NCBI GenBank assembly: GCA_947462335.1
Contig: OX381710.1
Span: forward strand, 65,467,303 to 65,531,302
Source: Harmothoe impar
Taxonomy: Eukaryota; Annelida; Polychaeta; Phyllodocida; Polynoidae
Reading direction: 5' to 3'
DNA length: 64,000 nt
The position numbers were made by a program, and so were the translations under genes. Below are positions 24,501 through 39,500 of this stretch, one piece after another; position 1 is the stretch's first letter; each line of letters opens with the position of its first letter. The notes below the pieces were generated by a model. That model was not told where the DNA came from, ran no database searches, and saw nothing but the letters and a program-made list of their open reading frames with translations.

Positions 24501-27500
24501 CATATCTGAAAAACCTCCTATTGTGACATAAAATTTGGTGAAGTTTGGAACACTAATTTTATGGTTTTTTTTTTTACAAGAAATTAGATGCCTGGGGTTC
24601 GGTTGGACCCCAGGTAGTAAGATAAGGGTTAAAGTTGCTTGGGGTAGCCCCTCCTGCCCCCCCCCCCCCACCCCCCAATGAAGATTTGCCCACAACATTG
24701 ATGTGTGTGCTCAGTCGGGGATGTCGAATAATATGTCGAATATGGCAATAGAAAAACTCACATGTCCATTCTGATTATGTTCTATAGTCTGCACACGGAT
24801 CCAGTAGTTTCCAACACGTAGAGGGTCAGTGGCTTCAATGTAGAAGTCATACCTGGAATAGCATGGTACAACTTAATTAACACTGATACTGGTTGTATGC
24901 CTTATTGCATGTATATAGGTACTGGTATTATGGAAAGTGTAGAAGTCCCCATGACTTCTTTTTTTCAAAAACATGAAATAAATGGATAAATAGGTCATAT
25001 TCAATATCAAATTAAAGCTTATACTGTACAAAAAAGTCTTTATTTGGTTATGTTTTGCTAGTGGTCTAACAAAGTGGAAGTGATGATATAGGGGAATGTT
25101 TACCTTTCTCCACTGTTAACTATGATGGCATCCATGACTTTAGTCTTAATGTGGTGTCCGTCAGAGGCTATGAAGTACAAGGGATGATTGTCAACAGACA
25201 CCTGCAGGGGGAACTGTAGGGACGCTCCAATCACACGGAACCGGTAAAACTCTCCTCTTCTCACCTTTAAAATAATATGTTGCAATCACAGATTCACATA
25301 TGACAAGGTGGTAATTGCTGGATTGAAAGCATGTATATTCAATAGTAAATGAAATCTCAGTACAAATGGCAAATTTCTTTATAGTTGTTCAACATACTTT
25401 TTGTCAGCTGACTTGTATGTACTAAAGAAATGATAAGCCAATAGAGAATCACAGCTTACACTTTTATCAATGCTGATACTATTCTTGTTTTCAAATTACT
25501 TCCATCAAGGGTGCTCAACCAAAGGGGATAAGAGATTGAAAGTTAATTAATTGAACAGATTATTACCTTGTAAAACTCATATGGTGTGAATGTTGGTTTG
25601 TGATAGCGAGGGTCCTGTCCCATATATCGGCCTGTCATGAAAATGAAAATTTGATATGGTCCATCAATCCATTCTTATAATTTCCCCCATCTCACCTTAT
25701 CATTTTTGCTCAAGATAACTGGAAAAATGTTTATCATTGGTAGCAGCAGGCAGCAAGCATCAGAAACGGTATTTAATGAATATTTAAAGGATGAAAGATT
25801 TACCTTTGGACCATGATGGACCATGAATTGGTGAGAATTAACCACTCTGACTGTGCTGGAAACCTTAAGGCACATTTAGCCTAATTGCTATGGATTGCTT
25901 GGAGCCTATCACCTTAATTATGTATTGATTCAAACAGGGCAGGGTGAATCTGGCACTGGCATTTAGTGTGAGCAGTTAGTTTCACCCATTGATACCATTA
26001 CTACCTGGACAAAAAGTGAAGGTATTTTACATTACAAGATGACACCAACTTACCTCTGCCATTGAGCAGTACTGAGACAAAGGGCAGGACACCACTGTTC
26101 ACCCCATCGTGCTGCTTGGTGGAGTTATAGCACATGTCTGGCTTGAAGTTATTGGCATACCTGTAAGACCACCTCATGATTATAGGATTCTACAGGAATC
26201 TTTTTGGCGGCCAGAGGCAAAAAATAAGTTAACCCATCTAGTACCAGAATCTCCTAGAGGCCAGAAAAATACCTTTTTGGGCAATCAAATGAGGGTATGT
26301 TCAGAAATATTCCATATCTGAAATGCCTATTATTGATGGTCAGCACATAATTCTTTTTCCATTATTTGGTTTTGTGTTTAAAGTCCCGGTTATTTTCCAA
26401 AATTCTCAGCTGGGGATTTGCATTCAAAGTTATAAGATTAGAATTACATAGAATGGCCTCCATCAAAACTATGGATCTTATCATATATATAGTCCACTAA
26501 CTTGACAGCATCATATCTGATCATGAGGAAGTCTTCATGAGACTCCCGGAACCAGTCTTGTATCAGCATGTAGAAGTCATCATCGAACTGAGGCAATGGT
26601 GAATCTCCCTGACAACAGAATAGCAGTACAATGAGGACTATTGCAATTTTTGGTAAGAGAAATGATTGGTTGAAATAATACACATATATTGCATGTACTA
26701 TCACTACAATGTAGGTAAGTTATAGACAAAGGTTCACTAGATTTTGTCTGTTGACAGGGTCATTTCACGAGCTGAGGGTGAGGCCGTATTTCACCAGGCC
26801 GTAGGCCCCACCTTCAACAAATGAAATAACCCGTCAATAGACTTAAAAGAGAGTGCCTTTTATATATATATTCCAACTTTTTCGATTCAAATTTAAAAAG
26901 TAGCCTTTTCTCCACCTTTTCTGCGCCATCCAAATGTGAACAAAACTGCCATTTTCATGACGACACAGGGGCATGAAATATGACCATGAGTTACTTCACA
27001 GAGGGAGTGAAATATTCTATACTCCGAGCTAACAAAAACCGTTTTCCAAATGTTTGGACACAAACGTTTTCTATAGCTTTGAATGAAAAGGTTTTTACTC
27101 CAAAATGTTTGCAACCGTTTGGAAAACATTTTTGTTGCCTATATTCTTTGGTTGAATTAATGAGGCAGCTGTATTTGATTTTTTTAAAACACATGAGATC
27201 CTACCCTTCTCTGTCTTGTTGTTTCCTCGTTCCGTTCAAGGACAATGAATGCTCCGGCAGCTCCCTGAACTTTTTGCAAGCCTTGGTGACTGTGGTACCA
27301 GTGGGTCCCTACAGGCTCTGCCAGAAACCTTTGATGAAACAGCAATAGTAGCAATGTTTTGGTAATAGCACATGAGAATGATTGGGAATTGTATAATCAT
27401 TGTCGAAATGTTACCAGCCTGGCAAAAAAATTAAATGTTGAATTAAGATTATTTTTAAAAGCTAATTTTGGGCAGGACTATGTAGTCTAACTCATTCATA

Positions 27501-30500
27501 TCAAAATTATTGTTGATATTTGAACATAAATATTGAACCAATGTAAGCTTTGTACCAAGGTACGCATTTACTACAAATCTAACTAGTTCCTGAATCACTA
27601 TAAATGATATCATGATAGCATTATTAATTAGTACAGTAACTAACAATTTATGTGTACATATGTGTGTACCTGTAGGTAAACCTTTCCCCAGGTAAGATGC
27701 TACACTGGGATACTCCAGGCACTCCGTCCATCCAGGGGGTGCTGCGTTGTTTAGCTCCATGGAAATGGATTGTAGTACCAACTCTTCTCATCCTGTTCCA
27801 CAGTCGCATAATCACCTGTTGGAATGGATACATTGGATGCTAATAGCCCAGACTCCACTAGGGCGGCACAGTGTTCTGCGAAACGGAGCGATCTTTTTTT
27901 ATGTTTTGATTTGCACATTTTGCTTCATTTCGCCTCATTTCGCTTGGTTTCGCGGCAGTTTCGCGGCAGTTTCGCGGCAGTTTCGCGGCAGTTTCGCCCT
28001 GCTACTGGCGTTACATAGGGCGACACTGTGGCGAAATGTAGCGAAATGAAGCGAAATGAAGCGAAATAAAGGAAAATGTGAAAATCAAAACATGAAAAAA
28101 GATCGCATCGTTTCGCAGGTAGGTGTGTCGCCCCAGTGGAGCCCGGGCTAATGCGCGCATTGGTGATTATTTGTGAGCGGCAAAAGTTGGTTCCCCGCTG
28201 TCGCCACAGAGGGTGCCACCCCTACTACTAACCTCACCTCCCGGTGCGTTCTGTCATAATTTACGACTTTGCGACATGCCCAATTTCGGCACCCCGCCTT
28301 GCCGCCAAACCGCCTTCAAATCGTCCATTATCCTGGCCGTCGCCCACCTGTCCACATCCCGGGGGGGGCACTTGGTATATTTTGTATACACAGGTGTGCG
28401 GCTGGGAAGGGCCCTTTTTGAGCAAAATCCCCCTCACCAAGGGTCTGCTTTTCACCGAAATCCCCCTCACCAAGGGTCAATTCTCACCAAAATCCCCCTC
28501 ACCAAGGGTCACTTTTCGAAGAATTCAACAAAATCCCCCCAAAAAGGGTCACATTTTGCAGCTATTGCCAAAATTCTTCGCAACAAGGGTTGACTTTTGA
28601 CCAAAATTCTTACACCAAGGGCGACTCCCCGGGAAAAATTGCTGAAACCTAGGCACTTTTGTCCAAAATCCCCCTCAGCAAGGGTCACTATTGACCAAAA
28701 TCCCCCTCACCAAGGGTCACTTCTGACCAAAATCCCCCTCACCAAGGGTCACTTCTGACCAAAATCCCCCTCACCAAGGGTCACTTCTGACCAAAATCCC
28801 CCTCACCAAGGGTAAGGGTTGTCAAAGGGCCAGCCGCACACCCGTGTCAAAAAAAAATTGAGTGCCCCCCCCGGGGTCCACATCTCAAACACCCACCCTC
28901 CCACTCCTTTCTATCTAACACTTAATGGCCTTAGTTACCCATTTACAACCCTCCAAGGTCAAATGTATAGTTGTGTTAACTCATAAACTCCCAGGTCATG
29001 TTGACCTTAACTTCTATGTTCAATAATGTTGGGGGCGCATTACGTGCGACACCAGAATCCAAGATGGCAGACTTGAGCGCACATGGCAGACCGTGCCGCA
29101 GCTCGACCGTTAGACGCCTGAGACGTTACCTCAGGTACACAAGCCACAGGCTACCTCAGGCACACAATAAAATATCAGCCAATCAGGAGTCACCTGCTGC
29201 TGCAGCAGCAGATGCAGCTGCTATGTTGGGTTGGTTTGGCTGTGCTGTGTACCTGAGGTACAGTAGACTACTAGTGGGCCTAATTGAGTAATTACACTAA
29301 GTTACAGAAACCACAACTCAAGTCTTCATTCTGTACCTCAGGTACACAGTGGGCATCCTAGCTACTGTACCTCAGGTACACAGTGGTCACCTTCCATACC
29401 TCAGGTACACAGTGAGCATGCTAGCTACTGTACCTCAGGTAGACAGTGGTTGTACTGTACCTCAGGTACACAGTGTCCTACTGTACCACAGGTACACAGT
29501 GATAATCCTATGTGTACCTGAGGTACGCAAGGTGACCACTGTGTACCTGAGCTGGCTGATTATTTCCTGTGTACCTGAGGTAGACTGTGGCTTGTGTACC
29601 TGAGGTAACGTCTCAGGCGTCTAACGGTCGAGCTGCGACAGGGTCACAACATGTATTGATGTAGATCTACTGGTAACTCAACTGATAATAAAGAAGTATA
29701 ACATCACTCTAACTCACAGCTTGTATGCTCCAACTATAACTCTCCTAGACGTTGACTTATAGTTCAACAAATAATATAATTCAATTGTGACTGAGTGTTT
29801 ACTGTTAAAAGTTATTATTATTGGATATACATTGACCAATGTCTACCTTTCATTTTTGAGATTATGATATCTTGTTAATCCACACTGTGATAAACGACTA
29901 CATGGTGTTCTGATACACTCGTTCACCATCATTAGGAGACTGCGTCTTGCCTCTCCTGGTTCATAAACAACCATTGTTGGTCTGTTGACCCAAATTGTTC
30001 TGACATGTTTTGATACCTTGTCATTGATTGACCTCATCATTTAATAAACATGTCAATTTCCACACTTTGTTCCCGACTTGTTTCTCACAATTACTAAACT
30101 CGACTATATCAGTGGGGGGAGGGGATGGGAGAGTGATTTATAACTCTCCCATCCCCTCCCCCCGATTGGGGGAGGGCAAACCTTTGTTTATATGGATTGC
30201 TCTAAAACGCATAGCAAAAACACTGGTCCTAGACAACCCCCCTCCCCCCGCCCTCAGGGCTTCCTGGGCCGGCACTGGGGTTGTCGCCGGGGGTTGTCGC
30301 ACCTACCCTAGACTCACACAACCCCCTCAGAATGAGAAATAGTCTGATAATGACAAGAAATTTGGTAGCGATTTTGATTTGGCGTTTTTGGGGGTAAAAA
30401 GTGAAAATAGAAAAAGTCATACAGCAGATTTGGATTCACTCGCAAATTATGTATAAGCAATTCTACTAAAAGTGCCTTGACAAGGTTGATTATTGGAAAA

Positions 30501-33500
30501 TCGCCACAGAATACATTATATGCATACAGGTATACATGAGATCAAGTCCCTATATACTACCATAAAACATCAACATGAGATCCAACCAGGCAAATCGAAC
30601 CCTTCTTCATGACCTACTGTTTGTTTTTTAGCTACCCATATGCCCGCTCCTCCATTATCCTGCATCAATAGGCATTACCTCTTATTATTTACTTATCATA
30701 CATGCTTTAGCACCTCACCACAAAATGGTCAGAAACCTTGATAAGAGACTATAAAAAATCAAATTCTCATAAATATATTTGGGAAAGGGCATTATCCTTG
30801 ATGTAATACAGTATGTAGATAGGTGATTCATGTACTCTCAAAAGTAAGGGCACTTAGTGATTGGATCATTATGACTGTGGCTGTGTACATGTGCTATGCG
30901 TATGATTTAAAGTGACATGGTCCGATGATTAGGACTCAAAAATGAATTTCGTTAAAAATGAACCAGAATGTTCCCTATGGCCATACTTCATGTGCTAGCT
31001 ACTTTATTTAATCTCATTCCCTAGAATTCAGCTTAAAATTCAACTAATTATCAGATTATGGCTCAATTTACTAATTTCGGAGTGCACACTTTAATTCCCC
31101 CATTGAAAATACACTGTAAAATACTATACTTGGACCACATCTGCACCTCTAATTAGGCTCTTATAATTATTGCCCATAGATGACATTTGATTGGGCCCTA
31201 TCCTCCAAATACGATATTGTACTAACATTTGATACACATTTAAGCAGGATTTAAGATATGAAAAAAGTCGGACCATATCACTTTAATTAATTGGTACTCG
31301 GGCATTGTGATTTTGTATCTAGAATGTAGTATATCATATAATACATTCTAGATGACAAAATCATAATTTATATGTACAGGTGGCAATATGTACATTCAGC
31401 GTTTTTCAAGAAATCCTGTGATATATTCATGCTTCTTTGAGAGGGCGATACGCGAATGGAACAAATTAAAACCTGAAATATCAAAAATACCCTCATTAAA
31501 ACTCTTTAAATTAAAAATAAAAGAAATTCATCCCCAGTGCTATATGATAAATCCAGGAATACAATATTAGGTGGGTAGAAATGCCCATCTATACCCCCCC
31601 CCTCCATATATATTTGCCTGTTACACTGATCCTTTGGCTTTTTCATAAGAAGCATTATTGTCTAAGAGACAATGTTCCTATTCGCGTGTCGCTGCTCGGT
31701 ACACACAAGCTAATATCTATATTATTATTCAATAATGTTCCTGTTCTTACATCTTACATTGTATCTTAAAGGCTGAGTTTTGAAGCAGAGCCACATTATA
31801 CATAAATGTTTATAGAGTTAAGACATGAGTACACCAACCAAACAACCCCCCCCCCCCCCCCACTCCCCTGTCCCACCCCATGATTTGCTATGATAATCTG
31901 TTCTTATCCTATTGATATAGATGTACATAATGGAAACTGTCGTCATTACACATAAATATCGTTATATTAGTCAGTTAGGCATTTAGAGAAGGCCCGGATG
32001 GAGGATCGGCATATTGCCGTAATCCGGACTTTGGCTGTATACTCTATAGTATACTATGCTGAATATTACCTTAATAAAAATCTATAAAAAAAAAAAAAAA
32101 TGTTGATATACTATATATGCTGCCTCTCTATGATTTCATTTTCAAGCTGCCAGTTTACAGTGTAGTAACTCAGAACCACAATGAACCACATGCCCTAAAA
32201 TGGTGCCAAGGGAGGTGGGACCACAAGACCTATTTTGTGTAGGAGTACCGGTATAAATATATCCATATTTTATACATATTTATCATTTTAGAGCAACGCA
32301 CCTCTCCCCCATCATGCTTTGTACTATTCAGTTTATTCTATGATGGGTCCTCACCTGCTGTCCTTCGTACACCACAATCGAGGGTCCAGGCAGGGTGTGG
32401 TTGTACAGGAGAACCTTCTTGTGGGAACCATCACCAAGGGCCACTTTATCTAAATCTGGAGAAAAAAATCAAGTTAGGTGAACAATGTTGATACACAAGT
32501 GTCTAAAAAAGAGAGATAGATGGTATATTACAAAATGGCATTTGATAATGGCAAATTATTATGCTATATTTTTACATGCTCGTACAGGTACACAATAGAA
32601 TTTACTGTGGCCTTAGGGAGTGCTCATTTTTTAACAACAGGGGCCCAGTGGGCACAAAATTCAAGTCAACGTTGAATCAACATTAGATCAACATTGAATC
32701 AACATTGACAACCATTTTTCAATGTTGATTCAATGTTCTTTGCCCACTGGGGGGGCAGTGAGATTTTGCGTGGAGCGCATGACATTTTTTAACCCCCCCT
32801 ACATGGGTCGATATCTTTTACCCCCCCCCCCCCCGGCAGCCCGAAAATGGTGCGCGTTCACGCCCCTTTGTAGCATAGTAACGCGCTGGCTTTTTCCCGC
32901 AAAGCAGGTTGAATTTTTTTGACCCCCCAAGAGGGGTCTTAATTTCTACCCCCCCTGGTCAAGGGGTCCAAATTCTTTACCCCCCCCCCAAATCCACCAC
33001 CCCCCTGTTGTTAAAAAATGAGCACTCCCTTACAGCATTATCTGTAGATTTACAATGGATTCTACTGTGTACCTACAGCACTGACAGCACTGTTTGGTCC
33101 CAACCTCGTTTCGTCTGTTAATTTTTTTCTCTCTGCTGATTATGCATCTATAGGGTCTAGGGGAAAATATCCAGGTGGATGTGGAGCTCTCACCCTTGAG
33201 CAATTTGAGAAATTGAAGATGGCTGACCAAAACATTGCTGAAAACTGGAAAAGTGTCTAACTTTGCTTCTCATCAACTTAGAGACTCAAATAAAAGGTCA
33301 AAAAGTACATTTCTGAAGCCAAGGAATCCAATCCATCTATTTTCAAGAAGCTATGTAGCCATTTTAAATTCTTAATGGTATTATCATACCAAAGTGGCTA
33401 AATCGTATCCAAAACTGGGTCTCTATCACTATTAGTATCTAATCAGGATGAATGCACACTTCAAACTCAAAAATGATACTTTTGTGGCCAGGGACTCCAA

Positions 33501-36500
33501 ATCATTAATAAAGAATAATGTGTATTGTGGCCATTTTGAATTTTTAAAGAAATCATCCATAAAAAACAATTTAAAGTTGGTTGACAATGATAAATTCAAG
33601 ATTAAAGGATTTGGTGAGTCCTGTACTACCTGGCTTTACATGCAATAAAAGTACCTGTAGGACAATGGTTATACTAAGAGTAGTATTATGGCACACATAT
33701 TGCGTTTTCCTGCTGTTATTTGACTTATTTTGGAAGATGCTCAGCAGGCTGGGGTTTGAGAGGTTACTCTCGACTGATTCCCCTTTATATTAACGAGGCA
33801 GACACATTCAACATACTCTGGTGATTGTCTCGTATTGCCTGACTTTCTACATGGTAAAAGTTACTGTTGTTCAGAGTACTATTATGAGAGCCATACTGTA
33901 TTCTCCGCCGTTATCATGAGGCTGATAGTGGGGCCTGTTTTATGACTTGATTATTAGAGTAAAAGAGTGAGGGAAACACTTATATCTGATGTTTCAGAGC
34001 TGTTCAAGGCAATACCAAGGAGACTAGGCAAGTGAGTTTGATAATCTACCCTCCTGTGTAGTGTATTCATCAAAACCACTAAATGTTGCAAAGAATGACA
34101 AGATAACTGGTCATGGACAAATGAGTTTAAAACCTTACCTGCATAGGCAATGTTATATAAAACTACTCCATGTGGAAGATGTTGAAAGAAATACTGAGCT
34201 GACTGGTCAAGAATAGGTTCTGCCCATCTGTTCCAGTAACTTACCATGTATCACAGGAAAAAAGACTTACTGAATGCAAGCACATTTGAGACAAAGGAGA
34301 ATGCATACACCCAAGTACAGCCAGTCACATCACCTATTCAAGAAAATCTCATCCCCAAATCGTATGAAGTGTTGGAAAACGATCATTTGAACTGGGGCAA
34401 GAGACCCCCCTGATCAACCATCCCCTTAATTGCATAGGGAGATTGAGGTTTATTTTTCGAGGTCACAATGTCACATCCACAACCAAAAATACAAAGTGAA
34501 TATAGTATTTATTTTGAAAATAATTGTATGTCATTGTTCAAAAATGTCTAAATGAAATGAGGGCCTTTATAATAGCTGTATAGTAAAAAAAGGTTAATTT
34601 GGCTGGTGGTGTAGCCCCGACACAGTAATATGTTTTCATAATTTGAAAATGACAGGGGCCTGTATAGGAAACGGACCCCTGTCTTCCTGAGCCACGGCGC
34701 AAGTACAGGCGTACTCACACGAGAACGTAGACATTATTCTCTGCTTTATCTTAAAATATAGATTCAAGATTCAGGGACGGATTATTCACTAATGTAAAGA
34801 TACATTCATGTCATTATATAGGCCTACAATCCTTTATATGGGAATACAGAAAGTTGATGTCCCTACTCATACCAAAAGTAGGCTTAAAGAAAATGGGGGC
34901 TTGAGGCGGAGTCCGCGCACACTGTAAAAAAAAATGTCGTCAAAATGACGTTGAATCACCGGCAACTTTTGGGACATAACTTTCACCGTTTTTTTAACGG
35001 TGACGGTCACCGTTCATTTTACATTGAATCACTGTTAATTTTACGTTGAATCGCCGTTAATTTTATGTCGAATCACCGTTAATTTTATGTAGAATCACCA
35101 TTAATAGATTCAGAGTATTCAAATATACAGAAAATATTCGATAAGCCTCACAGGGAGTCTGATTATGGTGACTTTAGTTACTGTAGTATACATCTAAAAA
35201 CTTACGGATAAGCCATACTTTTACTTTGTCCTTATCCTATACGCCACACTGGCCACTGCATGAAAAACTCAATATAAGTGCATTTAAGTTTTCCCTAAAG
35301 GTCATTATATATGCTTAACTGTCGTAGATAAGCACGTTTAATGACATTTAATTGACCTCGCCGGGAAAACTTAAGGTGAAAACAAACAGGACGCGTTTTC
35401 TACGCGCAGACGGTCGTTGCTATGACGACGGCCGCGTAGAGCGTAAGAAATGCCCTTTGAGGCGTTGCCTACGCGGCTACGCACGGACGTTTACGCGCCC
35501 TGTATGTTTCCGCCTTTAAATGTCAAAATTTTGAGATTTAAGCATATTTTGGTATATCCAAAATTTTGGTATATTTAAGCCACATTTAAGTTGACCTAAA
35601 TGTTCTGAAATATTTACCTAAATGTCACTAAAGATGATTAAACCAAATGTCAAGGTCCTGAAAAAGTTACTTAAATGTGACTAAATGGTCTGGAATATTT
35701 ACCTAAATGTCATTAAAGTTGATTAAACCAAATGTCAAGGCCTTGAAAAAAGTTACTTAAATGTGATCTGAAATATTTATTTTAGTGGAATGGTACTTTT
35801 TTTATTCATTTGTTTTTTGGGGGAGGGGGTACTGTGGGAGTTATTTCATCAATTTATTCTGTTGTTTTTTTTTTTGTTTTTTTGGGGAGGGCAAAAGCGG
35901 GTAAAGATTTATCAATTTCAGCATTCAATTGCGTCTTCCAGGGGCTTGGGGACCGTTCTCATGCCCCTGGTGGCCAGGGGAGCCTTCAGGGAGGCCGGGG
36001 GAGCCCCCAGGGAGGCCGTCAGGAGGAAGGCAGGAGGTAGGCAGGTGCAGGTGTGTTCCTATGGGCAGACAGCAATGGACTGAGGAGCTCACACCACAAC
36101 CCCATTATATAGTGGGTGCAGTGCTGGTCATGTGACCAGAACGAGACTTGCTTCTGATTGGCTGAGGGTTCAGTATTGCATTGACCACCATGGAGTGTAC
36201 ATGGCCGCCACATGGCCGCCACACCTCCTCCACAGCTACCTGCACCTCCAGGGCGCGCACAAGGGGCCACAGGCATCCTCCTGGCGGACCTATAGCGCCA
36301 CAGAGGCCGCCACACCTCCTCCACAGCTACCTGCACCTCCAGGGCGCGGACAAGGGGCCACAGGCATCCTCCTGGCGGACCTATAGCGCCACAGAGGCCG
36401 CCACACCTCCTCCACAGCTACCTGCACCTCCAGGGCGCGGACAAGGGGCCACAGGCATCCTCCTGGCGGACCTATAGCGCCACAGAGGCCGCCACACCTC

Positions 36501-39500
36501 CTCCACAGCTACCTGCACCTCCAGGGCGCGGACAAGGGGCCACAGGCATCCTCCTGGCGGACCTATAGCGCCACAGAGGCCGCCACACCTCCTCCACAGC
36601 TACCTGCACCTCCAGGGCGCGGACAAGGGGCCACAGGCATCCTCCTGGCGGACCTATAGCGCCACAATCGCCACCACACCTCACCCACAACTACCTGCAC
36701 CTCCAGGGCGCGGACAAGGGGCCACAGGCATCCTCCTGGCGGACCTATAGCGCCACAATCGCCACCACACCTCACCCACAGCTACCTGCACCTCCAGGGC
36801 GCGGACAAGGGCCCATATACTGCCTTCTGGCAGTTACCTGGCAGTTACTTAATGCCATATGACGTTTCCAATAAATAAAAGGGAAACCTCAAATCCCCAG
36901 ATATATCAAATGAGATTTGCGGAAAAATCTTAATTTACCTAAAATTTCCTGGAAATGTCATATGACATTTCCGGTAAATTTAAGATAAATTTAAAATATC
37001 TGGAAATATCATTTGACATTTCCGGTAAATTTAAGTTTCATTATATTTCATGGCAACTTCATAATGACCTTTCCATGACATTTCCCGGATATGTTGGAAT
37101 GCTTAAATAAACTTAAATAAGAATTTCAATGCAGTGGGCGATCTGACTTGCATACTAGCCCTGGCCTATACAAGAGGTTTTACTCTATAGGATTGATACA
37201 AGGAAGAGTCTCCAGAGGTGAGGATATATGCATAGTATGTTACCACAAAATAGGTGTATAGATCCAGACAGCTACTTTCTTCTGGAATTATCAAGTGATC
37301 ATGGTATTTTGTCAAACCTATCACAAGATTGAATTGTTAAATTGTCAAAGATATAGATTAATTGAAAATTACCATTAGTTCAACATGTATACTCCACTTC
37401 AAGGGCTCACACTCTCCAGAAAAATCTTCTTACAAACCAGGCCAGCTATCTATGGCAAGATCCACTATATGTGGCTCCCTCTGGGATTTGACATTAGAGG
37501 CTGAATTAACGTTGAATCATTGTAATCCAAACCAGGTTAGCATTTCACCGTTAAATTTTACAGAGTGAATCTGTAAAAAGTACATCTATTTTTTATAGTG
37601 CACTATAAATATAGATACAAGAAAGAAAACGATAGCAGCGCTGTATGTAGGCCTAGTCATTTAAGATAAAACAGAGAATAATTCGGATATCTTAATTTGA
37701 AGATAATAGAAATATGGAGACAAAATAACGCAGAGATATAGGCCTGATGTCCACGTTGTGCCATGGTGTCGGCCCAACGACTCTCACGGCCTTCCCTGCC
37801 TGCCTCCTAGTGGGGGGACAATTGTCACATTTACTAGACCCCGTGGGATTTTCATGGTTATGGTACTTTTTCAAGTGGAATGTATGGCTAAAAGGGTGCT
37901 AAAGAAGATAGGATACCGCTCCATTTTTTATTTTTACGATTTGAGCTATTTTCAGGCCAATTAAGTTAATTAGTGTAATTAAAGCTTATGGGGGCTCCGT
38001 CTCTTAAGAAAATAGAGCTATCACTTTTCTAACAATACATACCCCCCCAAAATCAACTATAGGGAATCTTGTGGTGAGATATATTTTTCTGTAATTCTAA
38101 TGGTTGCCTAGCAACAGCCTTATTTTGCTACTTATCTATAGCGACACAGAGCCAATACAGTTGCATTACAGTTGGATGGTATATGGATAGTCTTGCAATA
38201 TTCTAAGGCAATTATATCATAACATATACATCTGTATATGTATTGGCCCATATATTGCCTAGCAACAGACATGCTTTGTTATTTCTACATAGCAATAGTA
38301 CCTCTAACTGCAGATGTACAGAATGAAGTTATTTCTAGCATCTTGTTCATTCAATGCTTAGGTAGGTATATCATGAATTCTAGATGCCTTCTATATACAT
38401 TAGCAGTTATTGCCTAGCAACAAGCATCCCTGTATTCTTTACCCCTACAGGAAGCATAGATTGCTTACTCTTGGGAGAGAGATTTGCAATAGCAGTGGTT
38501 TGCTTGATGAGTCAATTAATGCTAGGCAATATCTGGGCTAATATGATAACAGTAGTTTGCTTAAAGTGGTCGGATGATTCCTGCTCACGAGGGTAAAGAA
38601 AACATGCATATGGATGTTTGTTGCTGGGCTTATATATATGTTCATGATATAACTACCTATATAATAACTTCATTCTGTTCAGCTACAGAATAGGCAACTT
38701 GCAATAACAGTGGTTTGCTTCATGAGTTCAGATTCACGTCCACTACCTTTTCCTTACGTTCATCTCCTTTCCTGATGTGAGGAGAAGGTACTAGTGTATG
38801 CGAGAGAAGGGTTAGACAGAGGGGTATGACATGAGAGAAGGGGTTGGATGTTAGGGAGGGGGTTGGATGTGAAGGAGGGTGTTGGACGTGAGGGACGAGG
38901 GAGGGGGTTGGATGTGAGGGTGGGGGTTGGACATATAATTTGTAAGCTGACTACAGGTCGGGGCCTACAGTCAGGGTGGCTGAAGGCAGGGGGCCCTAGA
39001 TCAGGAGGGCCTGTGGGAAGGGGCCGTATGAAGTGTGGGCCTACAGTCAGGAGGGCCTGTATTCCGGATACCTATCTGTATGCCATCCAACTGTAATGCA
39101 ACTGTATTTGGCTCTGTTACTATAGATAAGTAGCAAAATATGCCTTTTGCTAGGCAACCATTAGAAATACAGAAAAATAAATTCCTTATAATTGATTAGG
39201 GGGGGGGGGGGGGCGGTAGGTATTGCTAACAACAAACATCCAAGCTTTCTTTACCCCTGCAACCAAGAATCGTGTGACCACTTTGAGCAAACTACTGTTA
39301 TTATATTAGCCCAGATATTGCCGAGCATTAACCCTTTAAAGACGGATGTCACTAAAATATGACATATTTGTCGTCATAATGCACCAATGCAGCCCCAGGT
39401 GAGTAACTCGCCAAGGCTACATTTGAGCATAATGCTGACCCTTTGGGAATATCTCAACCCCATAGGGTTGGCATTATGCTTGAATACAGCACTGGTGACT

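Larger units (their letters stand above)
35254..37136. mobile_element. Nested repeat element 'B', TIR CACTGCAT..., GGC duplication
   Basis: The ends CACTGCATGAAA and its inverse (tttcaatgcagtg) are flanked by ggc on both sides. The interrupted host repeat has an uninterrupted copy at 8962-9095, which confirms insertion. Layout: AT-rich taaatgtc repeats, GC-rich promoter-like core (36033-36204), 91-bp minisatellite, AT-rich ggtaaatttaa repeats. This is the same plan as element A. No transposase. Confidence 0.75.
34919..37567. mobile_element. Composite repeat with cactgtaaaa outer ends
   Basis: The left CACTGTAAAAAAAAATGTCG with 'gttaattttacgttgaatc' repeats and the right tttcaccgttaaattttaca are loosely inverted. 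Inside is an older repeat (35160-37195) that element B split. Outer limits are tentative. Confidence 0.4.

Noticed and set aside
27648..28593. CRISPR-like regular repeats near 28.4-28.8 kb
   Set aside because: Units of about 31 bp are contiguous tandem repeats without unique spacers, inside a MITE of an animal genome.
36019..36775. Cys/Gly-rich ORFs up to 105 aa
   Set aside because: They follow the 91-bp minisatellite in different frames; no start context or homology.
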